Positions 8,662 to 18,329 of a stretch of 64,000 bases of DNA are shown here, piece by piece. Each line of letters opens with the position of its first letter. Position 1 is the first letter of the stretch. Source of the stretch: Palsa-504 sp963847965. GTDB taxonomy: Bacteria > Actinomycetota > Actinomycetes > Streptosporangiales > Streptosporangiaceae. The notes beneath the pieces were generated by a model, which saw only the letters and a program-made list of their open reading frames with translations, made no database searches and was not told where the DNA came from. The position numbers and the translations under genes are program-made. The stretch lies in assembly GCA_963847965.1 (NCBI GenBank), contig CAWKCG010000026.1, positions 186,001 to 250,000 on the forward strand, given 5' to 3'.

Positions 8662-9412
8662 ACGAACGAAGACGGCCGCGTCCACCGGGGTGACGGCCAT
8701 GCAGGCATCGATGTCCAGCAGGAACACGTGCGGGTCAACGCCGCCGGGATAGCCGCATTCGGCCAGGACGGCGAACCTGGTGCGGTAATCGTCACGCATC
8801 GCCCAGATCCGGCCGGTGACCGATCCCTCCGGGCACAGCCCGAGCCAGTCCGGCGCCGCGGATGACTGCCGCGGCGCGAGCGCGCGGCCGGCATCCTTCA
8901 CCGCCTGCATGGCAGCCGACCGCAAGGCGGGCGGGCCGACGGCCGCCAGGCCGTGCAGCAGCCGCCACGGCGCCTGCCAGCCGCCGCCCTCTCCGGCCGC
9001 CTCCGCCTTGACGCGATCCGCGGCGGCTCGGACTAGGTCCTCGAACCACCACTCAAACCACAGGCCACTCCTCGCCTCGTTCAGCGCTCAGTACACCTCG
9101 GCGCCGGTCAGCTCGGCGACCGCCTGCTCAAGTTCCCGCGGGCCGGTCGCGGCCATCACCGCCTCCTCCTGGCGGCGGATCGTTCTTCCGATTGACGGGC
9201 CGAACCACGCCGGGCGCTCCCGCGGCCCAGCGAGCTGATCCACCAGCGCCGTGAGCGCACGGAATCCCGAGGACGGCTGCCCAGGCTGGGAGCCAGCGGC
9301 CAGGAGATACGCGAGTTTCGTGTCCTCACGGCCAACGCCTGGCCGACGCCTGACGGGACTTCTGCGCCTTCTTCTGCTTCTTACCCTTGCGGCCACGGGA
9401 CACCGGGGACAT
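8662..9412 (-). pseudogene. Decayed gene for an SRGRK-type hypothetical protein
   Basis: The ATG at 9412 reads MSPVSRGRKGKKQKKAQKSR. After a frameshift near 9340 the frame continues VGREDTKLAYLLAAG through ELEQAVAELTGAEVY. It meets an in-frame TGA at 9088-9090, and then resumes in the same frame (LWFEWWFEDLVRAAADRV to DPHVFLLDIDAC). Downstream it is cut at the 159-bp repeat. About 240 codons of one ancestral protein can thus be followed across one frameshift and one stop. The function is unknown. The basic N-terminus resembles the remnant at 7010. Confidence 0.6.
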
Positions 9413-9593
9413 GCTCAGCAGCGTACTGCCACGAGATCGGCTCGCCTTGGTTCATCGCGGAGCCTTTGCCCGGACACAGCGCTGCCTCTATGGCGACATC
9501 GACCGGTTCGACGGTCCCGCTCACTGCGGCGCCTCGTGAAAGGGCACGGCGTGGAACGCGGACTCCTCGCCGAGGGGCCGCGTGGTTTTGCCG

Positions 9594-11666
9594 TCACTGT
9601 CCGCCGGCATTGCCCTGGCCTTGAGCGGAGGCCGGTGGATGGGCTGGGCGGCGAGCCGCGCCGGAGCCTGGCGGGTGGCCGGGTGGCTGGTCGTCCGACC
9701 GGCGGGCGAGCACGATGATCCGGTCGCCGGGGCTGAGGGCCATGGCCGGGTCGGGGTCGCGGATTCTGCGGTTGTGTAGCACGGAGACCACGGTAGCGCC
9801 GGCCGGCCAGGTGATGGTCTGCAGCGCCCGGCCCGCGGCGGGGGAGCCGGGTTCGATGGTGACTTCCAGGATCTGGTATCCGCGCAGCGGGGTGGGCGGC
9901 TCGCGCAGCGCGGACTCGGGGTCGGGCAGCGCCCATTCGGCGGCGAGCTGGGCCTGGGCGGTCTGCGCCTGGGCGGTGTTGATCTTCTGGGCTACGGTAT
10001 GCAGGACCCGGTTGTTGGTCACCCAGCCCAGCAGGCACTGGCCGTCTTCGGACAGCACGGGCAGCCCGTCGCGGCCGTAGACCACCAGCTGCCGCAGCGC
10101 CTGGCCCAGGGATTCCCCGGCGAACAGCGCCTGCGGGTCGCGCCGGTCGGTGACCGGCCCCGGGAGCACGGTCACGGCGGGGGCGCGCCGGCCATCGGGC
10201 CTGCTGGGCTTGCCTGCCACGGGCAGCGGCAAGGCCAGGGGGCGCATGGCGTCGGCGACCTTGAGGTCCTGCAGGGCGCGCCAGGGGGTGGCGCGGTCGA
10301 TGTCGGTGCCGCGGCGCAGCAGCTTGGTGGTGTAAATGGTGCCGTAGGACAGCCCGCGGGAGATGGTCGAGGCGATGGCGACCGCGAGCATCACCGGCAG
10401 GGTCAGGGCGAAGTCGCCGGTCAACTCGACCACGGAGGCCAGCGAGGTCAGCGGGGCGCGGGCGGCGGAGGCGAAGACCGCGCCCATCGCGACCACCGCG
10501 TACAGCGCCGGCTGCCCGGCGGCGGAGCCGAAGATATGGTGCACGATCTCGCCGTAGGCCATGCCGGAGGTGACCCCGATGAACAGCGACGGCGCGAACA
10601 CGCCGCCGGACCCGCCGATCCCGATGGTCAGGCTGCACGCGGCGATCTTGCCGAACGCCAGCAGGATCAGGAACCACAGCGCGTACTGCCCGGCGGTGGC
10701 CTTGTACATCACCGGGTAGCCGACCCCGTACATCTGCGGGATGGCCAGCAGCAGCAGCCCGAGCGCGATCCCGCCGACAGCGGGCCTGGCCCACTCCGGC
10801 CGGCCCTTCCACAGGAAGTCCCACAGGTCCTCGGTCTTGTACAGCACGGCCTTGAACGCCAGGCCCATCAGCGCCGCGATCACCGCGAGCACCGCGACCA
10901 GCAGGTAGTTCTGCGGGTGGTGCAAGACGATGCCGGCCGGGAACCCGGACAGGAACGGCTTGTCACCGAGGAACGGGATGGCGGTGATGTCGGCGATCAT
11001 CGCCGCGAGCATGACGGTGAACAGGGCGTCGATGGAGAACTCCCGCAAGATGATCTCCACGCCGAAGAACACCCCGGTGATGGGCGCGTTGAACGTGGCG
11101 GCGATGCCGCCGGCGGCGCCGCAGGCGACCAGGATCCGCAGCCGGTTCTCCGGCATCTTCACCCGCTGGCCCAGGCCGGAGGCCAGCGCCGAGCCGATCT
11201 GCACGATCGGGCCCTCCCGGCCGACCGACCCGCCCACCCCGATGCACACCGCCGAGGCGACCGCCTTGACCACGCTGACCTGCGGCCTGATCCGCCCGCC
11301 GTTGTCGGCCACGGCGATCATCACCTCGGGCACGCCGTGCCCGCGGGCCTCCCGCGCCCAGTTGTAAATCAGCGGCCCGTACAGCAGCCCGCCGATGACC
11401 GGGATGACCACGAGAAAGCCCAGGCCGAGCCAGGGCAGGTGCGCGCTGCCCACGCGACCCTGCTGACCGAACTGGCTGTGCCCGGTGGCCGCCCAGGTGA
11501 AGAAGTAGATCAGGTACCGGAACGCCACCGCGCCCAGCCCTGACCCCACGCCGACAACCAGCGCCAGCAGGAACAGCCCGGATCGCGAGCCCCGCAGCCA
11601 CCTGCCCGCCCTGCCGCGCACCGGCGCCGTTACCGCTGCCAAGCGGGCCCTCACCAGACCAGTCAT
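9594..11666 (-). CDS. ClC-family chloride channel/transporter with CBS and TrkA-C domains
   Basis: A polytopic membrane protein of about 690 residues. The voltage-gated ClC core shows GVGGSVGREGPIVQIGSALA (the selectivity GREGP motif) and GIGGSGGVFAPSLFIG. A cytoplasmic part follows, with a CBS-like pair (VADAMRPLALPLPV; GLPVLSEDGQCLLGWVTNN) and a TrkA-C-like domain (GYQILEVTIEPGSPAAG to LSPGDRIIVLAR). The tail is Pro/Gly-rich. The ATG at 11666 overlaps the MarR stop (ATGA) and is preferred to the upstream GTG in the MarR gene. Co-transcription with MarR suggests that regulator controls anion flux. ClC proteins carry chloride or exchange it for protons. Confidence 0.93.
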   Translation of the reverse strand: MTGLVRARLAAVTAPVRGRAGRWLRGSRSGLFLLALVVGVGSGLGAVAFRYLIYFFTWAATGHSQFGQQGRVGSAHLPWLGLGFLVVIPVIGGLLYGPLIYNWAREARGHGVPEVMIAVADNGGRIRPQVSVVKAVASAVCIGVGGSVGREGPIVQIGSALASGLGQRVKMPENRLRILVACGAAGGIAATFNAPITGVFFGVEIILREFSIDALFTVMLAAMIADITAIPFLGDKPFLSGFPAGIVLHHPQNYLLVAVLAVIAALMGLAFKAVLYKTEDLWDFLWKGRPEWARPAVGGIALGLLLLAIPQMYGVGYPVMYKATAGQYALWFLILLAFGKIAACSLTIGIGGSGGVFAPSLFIGVTSGMAYGEIVHHIFGSAAGQPALYAVVAMGAVFASAARAPLTSLASVVELTGDFALTLPVMLAVAIASTISRGLSYGTIYTTKLLRRGTDIDRATPWRALQDLKVADAMRPLALPLPVAGKPSRPDGRRAPAVTVLPGPVTDRRDPQALFAGESLGQALRQLVVYGRDGLPVLSEDGQCLLGWVTNNRVLHTVAQKINTAQAQTAQAQLAAEWALPDPESALREPPTPLRGYQILEVTIEPGSPAAGRALQTITWPAGATVVSVLHNRRIRDPDPAMALSPGDRIIVLARRSDDQPPGHPPGSGAARRPAHPPASAQGQGNAGGQ

Positions 11667-12205
11667 GATGCCGCTCCCACCGCGGCCCCAGGACGCCGCC
11701 GGCCTATCCCGGCCGGCGTCTCGGGGGATGGGGCCGGCCACTGGCTGTCCGGTATCTCCCCCGCCGCGGCGGCGAAGATGCCCAGCGCATCGGCGACCGC
11801 ACGCTGCTGCCCGGCCGGGAGATGCTCCAAGATCCCGGCGAGCAGCTCCCGCCGCCGCGCCGTGGCCTGATCCACGACCTGACGGCCCGCCGCGGTGAGC
11901 GACACCAGCACGGCACGGCGATCCGCCCGGGCCCGGTGCCGGCGGATCAGCCCCTTGCGGACCAGCCGGTCACACATCCGCCCCGCGGTGGACGGCGCGA
12001 CCCCCAGCGCACCGGCCAGATCGACCATCCGCTGCGGGCCCCGGGAGGCGAGCACCACCAGCGCCCGGTACTGGGCAATGGTGGTCTCCTCCGCCGCCGC
12101 GCCCAGCGACTTGGTGGCCACCGCGATCAACGTCCGGCTTGCCGCCAGCACCGCATCCACCGCCGCCTGGTCCGCCGCATGCCCGCTCGGCACGTGCTCG
12201 CTCAC
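11663..12205 (-). CDS. MarR-family regulator
   Basis: A 180-residue winged-helix repressor. The HTH reads MVDLAGALGVAPSTAGRMCD, followed by the wing RRHRARADRRAVLVSLTAAG. The N-terminal helix (VDAVLAASRTLIAVATKSL) and the C-terminal helices for dimerisation are present. It is the first gene of a two-gene operon with the ClC transporter, overlapping it by 4 nt. AT-rich dyads upstream probably form its operator. The C-terminal extension after residue 160 is Pro/Arg-rich and atypical. Confidence 0.9.
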   Translation of the reverse strand: MSEHVPSGHAADQAAVDAVLAASRTLIAVATKSLGAAAEETTIAQYRALVVLASRGPQRMVDLAGALGVAPSTAGRMCDRLVRKGLIRRHRARADRRAVLVSLTAAGRQVVDQATARRRELLAGILEHLPAGQQRAVADALGIFAAAAGEIPDSQWPAPSPETPAGIGRRRPGAAVGAAS

Positions 12206-12225
12206 CGTTCATCCGCCCTTCAGAA

Positions 12226-12271
12226 TTGCAATAATCACTATTATCATAGGCATATCATTGCTAGATGCAAT
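12226..12271. promoter_or_regulatory. Candidate MarR operator region
   Basis: The palindrome ATTGCAAT (12226-12233) recurs as ATTGC...TGCAAT at 12255-12271, within a very AT-rich stretch just upstream of the marR start. Such paired dyads suit MarR autoregulation. Confidence 0.45.
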
Positions 12272-12289
12272 TAATGCCGGGTGCGCGTG

Positions 12290-12521
12290 ACGGTGATACG
12301 GCGTTTCCCGGTTTGCCGGCTCCCCGCTGAGCGCCGCGCTGCGGGGAGGAGATTGCGGCATCGCACTGTCACCGTGGGTAGTGAAATGCCAGTGCCCGGC
12401 CTGGCAAGCCGGGTGCTCACCGGGTGACGCTGGGGAGCCACCACCGTCCGTTCGGGAAATAAGGGCTTATCCCCCGAACGGGCGGTGGCTGGACTGCCTC
12501 GCCAGCGGCTGCCCCGCGGGG
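12290..12521. other. No gene; palindrome within
   Basis: No credible reading frame. The only clear structure is the inverted repeat at 12438-12489. Confidence 0.5.
12438..12489. repeat. Inverted repeat, family member 2
   Basis: The arms CCACCGTCCGTTCGGG and CCCGAACGGGCGGTGG flank a 16-nt AT-rich loop. One position is a G/T-type mismatch. The arm sequence is the same as at 6903-6920 except at the ends, so this is a dispersed palindromic repeat and not a local coincidence. Confidence 0.7.
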
Positions 12522-12581
12522 CTATGCCGAGGTTGCGGCGTGCTCGCGCAGGTAGCGGACCAGCCCGGCGACATCCTCAGG
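12522..12581 (-). pseudogene. C-terminal remnant of a peroxiredoxin-like gene
   Basis: The minus strand reads PEDVAGLVRYLREHAATSA and then a TAG. The intact peroxiredoxin at 18771-19262 ends with PEDVIGLVRYLRQHAAASSQ. Only these 19 codons remain, joined directly to copy B of the 159-bp repeat. Confidence 0.75.
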
Positions 12582-12584
12582 GAA

Positions 12585-12745
12585 GGCGGCGTCTTACCAG
12601 CCGCCCCCGGGGACGTCATACGGGAGCCGCTGCCCGCCGACGTGCGGGCAGCGTCCCCGGGATCAGGAAACGGCGACGCCCTCCCCGCCGAGGCAGGTGC
12701 CAGCAAGCCCTGTCGTAGACGGCGATAGCGTTCCCGCCGGTGCTG
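12585..12745. repeat. Dispersed 159-bp repeat, copy B
   Basis: It matches 8494-8652. The inner stem GCTGCCCGC/GCGGGCAGC is a perfect 9-bp pair here, and the outer CCGGGGACG/CGTCCCCGG stem is also intact. The GGTAAGAC box is kept, but the -10 half was replaced by the peroxiredoxin remnant. Confidence 0.75.
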
Positions 12746-12819
12746 CCGGTCTCAGCCGACATGCGGCTGGGCGGCGGCCAGGCTGGGCCCCGGAGAAAAG
12801 CCGCGGTCACCGCGGGCGG

Positions 12820-13050
12820 TCATTGTTCTGTAAGGCCGGTCCTGACGGCCGCGAGCAGCCCCTCGAGGTCCTCGGCGCACGGGCCGCAGGCCCGCAGGTG
12901 CGCGGCCACCTCCGGGTACCGCAGCTCCGCTGCGCGGGGATCGGCGACCGCCATTTCCGCGTATACGTGGAGCAGTTCCCTCGCCTTGTCGCATCCCGCG
13001 TCGCGCGGGTCGGTCTGCAGGAACCGGTCCAGTTCCGGCCAGCTGTTCAT
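12820..13050 (-). CDS. Soluble zinc anti-sigma factor (ZAS type)
   Basis: A 76-residue protein with the anti-sigma zinc motif His-x3-Cys-x2-Cys (HLRACGPCAEDL), preceded by an upstream Cys (GCDKARELLHVYAEM). It has no transmembrane helix, so it should be cytoplasmic. Its ATG overlaps the sigma stop by 4 nt, the usual sigma/anti-sigma coupling. Relatives such as RsrA release their sigma factor when the zinc-bound cysteines are oxidised. By analogy this protein should sense thiol oxidation, which suits the peroxiredoxin in the putative regulon. Confidence 0.82.
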   Translation of the reverse strand: MNSWPELDRFLQTDPRDAGCDKARELLHVYAEMAVADPRAAELRYPEVAAHLRACGPCAEDLEGLLAAVRTGLTEQ

Positions 13051-13715
13051 GAGTGCCTCACCGGGTTCTCGTGCAGGTATCCGTTGGCGACGAGGCTGGC
13101 CCGCAGCTTACGCCGGGCGTCGAACATCGTCTTGTACAGGGCATTCCGGCTGGATCCCAGCTCCGCGACCAGCGCATCCAGCGGCACGCCGTCCACCGCG
13201 ATCGCGGTGAAGACCCGCCGCTGGTGCTCGGTGAGCTCCTCCTGGACCGCCCGCCGCAGCGCCCGGGCCAGGTCCCGCCACTCGGACTCCCGGGCCGGGT
13301 CCAGGCCGAACCTGTCGGGCAGCCGGTCCCAGTCCCCCGCCTCCAGCCGGACCGCGGGATGGCGCCAGAAATGCCGCCCGATCTTACCGGACACCTCGAA
13401 GATGACGAACTTGTACGCCCAGGTGGTGAACCGGCTCTCGCCGCGGAACTGGCCGATCTTGGCGATGACCGCCAGCACCGCGTCCGCGGCGGCCTGGTAC
13501 GCCAGATCGTCCAGTTCGGGCCCGGAGATCCGCAGCTGCCCGCTGCGGCGGCGCGCTTCGGCCCGCGCGACGCGCAGCAGCATCTCATGCAGCCGGGCCG
13601 TGGCGCGATCCCGCTCGGCCCCGCCCCCGCTCAGCGCCCGAACCCACTCATCCGGCACCGGCGTCTCGTCAGCCACCCGTTCCGGCGGCGAGCCCGACGC
13701 CCTCATGCCCATCAA
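13047..13715 (-). CDS. ECF-type RNA polymerase sigma factor
   Basis: A 222-residue sigma-70 family protein with only regions 2 and 4. Region 2 shows DDLAYQAAADAVLAVIAKIG followed by FRGESRFTTWAYKFVIFEVS, the -10 recognition helix. Region 4 shows LTEHQRRVFTAIAVDGVPLD and ELGSSRNALYKTMFDARRKL, the -35 reading HTH. It lies 39 nt after the SDR gene and is coupled to the anti-sigma gene, so the order is SDR-sigma-anti-sigma. The GGTAAGAC/GCTAAT element before the SDR would make the operon autoregulated. Confidence 0.92.
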   Translation of the reverse strand: MMGMRASGSPPERVADETPVPDEWVRALSGGGAERDRATARLHEMLLRVARAEARRRSGQLRISGPELDDLAYQAAADAVLAVIAKIGQFRGESRFTTWAYKFVIFEVSGKIGRHFWRHPAVRLEAGDWDRLPDRFGLDPARESEWRDLARALRRAVQEELTEHQRRVFTAIAVDGVPLDALVAELGSSRNALYKTMFDARRKLRASLVANGYLHENPVRHS

Positions 13716-13754
13716 GCTACTCCACGTACTGGCTGACGACGCCGGCTCGGCCGT

Positions 13755-14531
<777 letters not shown>

Positions 14532-14606
14532 GATGCTCCTTTGCTGGTTGCGACGGAGATTCGGTTCCGCGGGACGCCCGGACGCCCGCCAGAGCTCCCA
14601 CGCTGC

Positions 14607-14636
14607 ATTAGCGCCCCGGCAGGCACCCGTCTTACC
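14607..14636 (-). promoter_or_regulatory. ECF-type promoter of the SDR-sigma-anti-sigma operon
   Basis: GGTAAGAC (14636-14629), 16 nt, GCTAAT (14612-14607). Upstream of the SDR start and identical in layout to the peroxiredoxin promoter. It indicates positive autoregulation by the encoded sigma factor. Confidence 0.7.
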
Positions 14637-14639
14637 GGC

Positions 14640-14877
14640 GCGGCGTGATCATCTGGATCGGGAATATCGCAGAAGGCGCGCCGCCGGGGCTTCCCGGACC
14701 CCGGCCTTGCGCACGCCAAGGCCCGCTATCAGACCATCCGGGACCTGGCCCGTCCCGGAATCTTTCCTGAAATCAAGTACGTGCCTGGGGCGGCCCCGCG
14801 AGCGGCTGTCCCGGCTCCGTCAGCGGCCGGGCCAGGCCGCCGTCAGCAACCCGTAAGCCCAGGACCGCCGTCAGCGA
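14640..14877. other. No recognisable gene
   Basis: Divergent intergenic region between the SDR promoter and the DUF427 remnant promoter. I see no supported coding frame. Confidence 0.5.
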
Positions 14878-14908
14878 GGTAAGACACCGGGCGGTCCGGC
14901 CCGCTAAC
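14878..14908 (+). promoter_or_regulatory. ECF-type promoter of a DUF427 gene
   Basis: GGTAAGAC (14878-14885), 17 nt, GCTAAC (14903-14908) on the plus strand, 36 nt before the GTG of the DUF427 remnant. The spacer is one base longer than in the other copies. Confidence 0.6.
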
Positions 14909-14944
14909 ACGCTCGGAGACACAACGATCCGAGGGAGTTCCGCA

Positions 14945-15207
14945 GTGAACGACTATCCGGCGGCGATCACCGCCGTCAACCATGTCGAGCCGGTGCCGCG
15001 CCGCATCCGGGCCTTCCTGGCCGGGGAGAACGTGCTCGACACCACCGGGGCGCTGTACGTGTGTGGGAGTGGCCGTACTACCCCCAGTACTACATCCCGG
15101 TCGCGCACTCTTCGGCATGCCGCCGAATCGGCACAGACCAGACCTTTGACAGCCCGATGAACCCATGCGAAAGGAATTGGGTGCAGCTCCCCTGGAGGGA
15201 TGTCTGA
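14945..15207 (+). pseudogene. DUF427 gene with a 2-nt insertion
   Basis: The GTG at 14945 follows GAGGGAG. The protein begins MNDYPAAITAVNHVEPVPRR and continues IRAFLAGENVLDTTGALYV. The next bases read GTGTGTGGG, where a two-base repeat seems to have been added. Removing it restores WEWPYYPQYYIPVAH, the aromatic segment typical of DUF427. The shift and a short altered tail (to 15207 in the restored frame) mark it as broken. A sequencing error in the GT repeat would give the same picture. Confidence 0.65.
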
Positions 15208-15317
15208 CTAGGGGTTTTGCCTTATGACGCGGCAGCGTCTATCATCGCCGGGGTTCCGCTGGCCGACTGCCCGTGGGGACAAGAATCCGTCCGCGCTGCG
15301 GCATGTGGAGGCACTCC

Positions 15318-15767
15318 ATGGGCGAAGGTTGCGTGTTCTGTGATCAAAGCTGGATGAGGGCAGCCGAGATCTTCATCGAGACCCCGCACTGCATATTCGT
15401 CTCGAGCCGGGACCCGGACATCCGGGCCGGAGCCGGACTGGCGGAGGGCGTCCTGCCCGGCTCCGGGGCAATCGTACCCATCGCCCACCGGACTTCGGTC
15501 TTCGAGCTGACCCCTGCGGAGTGGGCAGACGTCCGGGATCTGTTGCTCCGAGCGCAGATGGCGCTGCACGGCCTGCTGGCCCCGGACGGCTACCTGCTGG
15601 GCTGGAACCAGGGCAATGACCTGCATCCCCATATGCATGTCATTCCGCGGTTCGACGACGAGCCGCTGTCTGACCGCGGGCTGCGCTCGGCGGTCAAAGT
15701 CCCGGAAAACAGGCGGCCCGATCCGTGGGCGCCCGGGAGCGGCCGGGCACTTCGGGGTGCCAGGTGA
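15318..15767 (+). CDS. HIT-family hydrolase
   Basis: A HIT (histidine triad) protein of 149 residues. It opens with a zinc-type CVFCDQ and ends with the active-site HPHMHVIPR, the His-x-His-x-His triad used for nucleotidyl transfer. HIT enzymes cleave nucleotide conjugates such as AMP-lysine or Ap4A. The ATG at 15318 has GGAGG upstream and gives the family's MGEGCVFC start. An upstream start at 15273 lacks an RBS. It is convergent with the decayed IS, whose remaining end lies 135 bp away. Confidence 0.88.
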   Translation: MGEGCVFCDQSWMRAAEIFIETPHCIFVSSRDPDIRAGAGLAEGVLPGSGAIVPIAHRTSVFELTPAEWADVRDLLLRAQMALHGLLAPDGYLLGWNQGNDLHPHMHVIPRFDDEPLSDRGLRSAVKVPENRRPDPWAPGSGRALRGAR

Positions 15768-15902
15768 GCGGAGCGCCGGGGCCTGCCGGCTTCCGCGGGG
15801 ATGCCGGCGTCGATGACGGCCGCCCGGGGCCGGCTCCGGCAAGGCCCCTCCTCCGCGAGGACCTCGGCGAGGTGCACCGCCGTTTCGGGTGAGGGGGCTG
15901 GG

Positions 15903-17146
15903 TCACGCTCCGAGTGCGTACCGGCCTTGCGTGGTGCCGAGGCCGGCGGCACTGGCCTGGGCGGTGATCTCCTCCGCGGCCCGGACGCTGTCGCCGGCCA
16001 GCACCGCCAGTGCCTTGACCGCGGCCCAGTCCTCGGCGGCGGGATCGCCGGCCTCGTGGAAGCTCCACGCAGCGCCCCGCAAGTATTCAAGGAGATGAAT
16101 AATGTCGATGATGACGTGAATGGCGGCGCTGCGGCGGGCGGCCTCGGCCTTGATGAGGCTGAGCTGGTGCTCGGCCCCGTCGACCAGGACGACCCAGGTC
16201 CGCAGGTGGCTGCGGGTCGCGGGCCTCGGCCTCGTCGAACATGGCGGCGATCACGTCCGCGGGGTCCTTGCGGACGGACCCGGCCAGCCACTTGGCCAGC
16301 GCCTTCGGCCCGGGCCGGGCTCGCGGGCGCCGTTCCGGCCGCCGGGCGGGGCGATCACGTCGTGCGGCCGGCGTTTCGCCGGCTCGGCGTCGTAGACGGT
16401 AACCAGGGCGGCCATCCGCTTGCGGTTCGGTTTCTCCCCGGCCGACAGCCGGGTGCGCATCTTGCCCAGCTTCGCGGCGGCCTTCGCCGTGGCCGCCCGC
16501 AGTGCTCCCGGGCGCATCACGATGCCCTTGCAGTCGGCGGACATGACCAGCAGCGTTCCCGGCGTGCACGGCTCCGGGACCCGGGCGGCGTAGAAGGCGG
16601 GGATGTCGGCGGCGGCGTGCACGACGGACTGCTCGATCTGCCGCTTGCCGATAACCGGCCCGCAGCGGCGGGCGATCGCGTCGTGCGCGGCCGTCGAAGG
16701 AGCCGCGGGCCGCCTCGACCGCGGCCAGCTTCGCCAGGGTATGGGAGTGCCGCCCGGCCGGCAGGGACAGGGCCGCGTCGGCCGGGCTGAAGTTCCCCGC
16801 TCCCGGGACAGCGCCACGCGCACCGGGTGACCAGGACCGTGCCGAACAGCGTGGCCAGCAGCCGGCCGTGCCCGGTCTCCAGCCGGGTCCGGACGATCCC
16901 GTCGGCACCCGTCACCGGGCCAGGATGCTCCCTGGCCTGCTGTTCTTCCCGTGCTTCCCGCAGGTCGTAGTGATCCTGCAGCAGCTGCCGCAGCACCTCC
17001 CGGCCCCGCTCGTCCAGGAATTCTTCCAGCTCGGAGGCCGTGAGCACGGCTGCGGCGGGGCCGGCGAGCTCGGCGGCCAGCGCGGCGAACATGCCTTTCG
17101 ATACGGCGAACGGATCATCAGGCGGGACTGCGCAGTACTCTGCCAT
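15903..17146 (-). pseudogene. Frameshifted, truncated ISKra4-type transposase
   Basis: The ATG at 17146 (good RBS) reads MAEYCAVPPDDPFAVSKGMF and continues FLDERGREVLRQLLQDHYDL in frame. Homologous sequence then moves to a second frame near 16810 (ENFSPADAALSLPAGRHSH; GTLLVMSADCKGIVMRPGAL) and to others further on. It ends with AAIHVIIDIIHLLEYLRGAA and ALAVLAGDSVRAAEEIT before the stop at 15903. Catalytic-region text such as SADCKGIVMRPGA fits ISKra4 transposases of actinobacteria. Several frameshifts and a missing C-terminus make it inactive. Confidence 0.8.
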
Positions 17147-17193
17147 GAGGGTTCTTCTTCCTTTGGGGTCCGGATTGGCTAGCACCTCCGAAC

Positions 17194-17728
17194 TTAGGAA
17201 GAAGAGCCCGTTACCGTCCGGGTTTCGCTGTTTTCCCTGCGTGATCCGGGCAGCGTGAACAGGCCGCCGGGCACCCCGGCCAGCCAGCCCCGCGCGGCCA
17301 GCAGCTTCAGCTTCGACCGCAGGCCCTCCACCTTCGCCTTGCCGTGCGGGCAGCCCCGCCGCGGCCGCGAACTCGCCCGCCCGCAGCGGGCGCCCCGCAT
17401 CGGCCGCCACGTCCAGCAGGTCCTGATAGGCCTGCGGCAGCACCGACGCCTCCAGGCCTTCCTGCCACGGCGGCACCGTCACCGCCCCGATGGGCGAGGC
17501 CGACCGCGTTTCCCCCTCCGGCTTGCCGTTCTGCCCGGCGGGAGGATCCGCGACAGCGGGTTCTTCGAGCACCCGCGCGACTTCCTCACGGGCGATCGCC
17601 AACCGCGAGGCCTGCTCTTCCGCCCTGGCCAGGTCCTCCGACAACTCCTTGATCCGGCTGCGCAGCCGGTCTGCCTCGGCCAGGGCAGCAGCCTCCCTGA
17701 GCTTGAGTTCCTCGATCAGCGAGCCCAT
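17194..17728 (-). pseudogene. IS-associated coiled-coil helper gene, frameshifted
   Basis: The start MGSLIEELKLREAAALAEAD, a strong RBS and a long heptad-like helix mark the small ORF found before actinobacterial ISKra4 transposases. After LRAGEFAAAAGLP the homologous sequence shifts frame near 17345 and resumes as KAKVEGLRSKLKLLAARGWL to LFTLPGSRREN, a winged-helix-like end. The accessory role in transposition is inferred. Confidence 0.65.
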
Positions 17729-17846
17729 CTCCGGTCTCCTTCCCCCTGAACACGACGGTAGAAGACCACATCGCCGATCAACAGGAAATCAAGCAAAGCT
17801 CCAGGCCGGAGGTCCCTTCATAAGAGCTGCACCCAAGGAATTAGCC

Positions 17847-18329
17847 TTGCTCCAAATCACACAGCCGCCTGCCACCACAGCCGTGACGACGGAACACCCG
17901 GTGGCTACCGTCGGCCGGTATCTGGTCAGGTACGCGCTCGTAATCGTGATCGCCTGGATCGGCGCGCTGAAGTACACGGGGTACGAGGCCGCAGGCATAC
18001 AACCGCTGATCGCGCACAGCCCGATCTTCAGCTGGCTTTACAGCATCCTCAGCGTGCGCGCCTTCGCCGCCGTGCTCGGCAGCCTGGAGATCGTCGCTGC
18101 GCTGCTCATCGCCCTCCGGCCGCTGGCGCCGCGGATCTCGGTCATCGGCAGCGCGATGGGGATCCTGCTGTTCCTCAGCACGCTGAGCTTCCTGTTCACC
18201 ACGTCCGGAGTGACCGCCGCGTCCGGATTCCCGGTCCTGTCAGTACTGCCCGGCCAGTTCCTGTTCAAGGACCTCGTGCTGGTAAGCGCCTCGCTGTGGA
18301 CACTGGGCGACTCCCTCGGCGCCAGATAG
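17847..18329 (+). CDS. DUF417 membrane protein (YkgB/RclC-like)
   Basis: A roughly 160-residue protein with four hydrophobic helices: YALVIVIAWIGALKYTGYEA; FAAVLGSLEIVAALLIAL; ISVIGSAMGILLFLSTLSFL; and a final one after LPGQFLFKDLVLVSASLW. The motif WIGALKYTGYEAAGIQPLI is characteristic of DUF417. In E. coli the member RclC (YkgB) belongs to the reactive-chlorine defence operon. I use a TTG at 17847 because AAGGAA lies 6 nt upstream; a GTG at 17882 is the alternative. The stop touches a reversed SDR fragment, so the 3' end is a recombination joint. A redox-stress role suits the neighbours. Confidence 0.82.
   Translation: MLQITQPPATTAVTTEHPVATVGRYLVRYALVIVIAWIGALKYTGYEAAGIQPLIAHSPIFSWLYSILSVRAFAAVLGSLEIVAALLIALRPLAPRISVIGSAMGILLFLSTLSFLFTTSGVTAASGFPVLSVLPGQFLFKDLVLVSASLWTLGDSLGAR

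Larger units (their letters stand above)
15903..17728 (-). mobile_element. Degenerate ISKra4-like insertion element
   Basis: It comprises the broken helper gene (17194-17728) and the broken transposase (15903-17146). A hairpin between them, GGGTTCTTCTTCCT paired with AGGAAGAAGAGCCC (about 17150-17206), may be an internal regulatory structure. I could not find terminal inverted repeats. The end near 15903 appears lost. Confidence 0.65.

Noticed and set aside
9999..11543. Plus-strand frame of 514 codons, Asp/His/Gln-rich
   Set aside because: It lies opposite the ClC transporter and has no membrane or domain pattern.
17740..17800. ECF-type promoter before the DUF417 gene
   Set aside because: GGTAGAAGAC resembles the -35 box but has an extra base pair and no matching -10.
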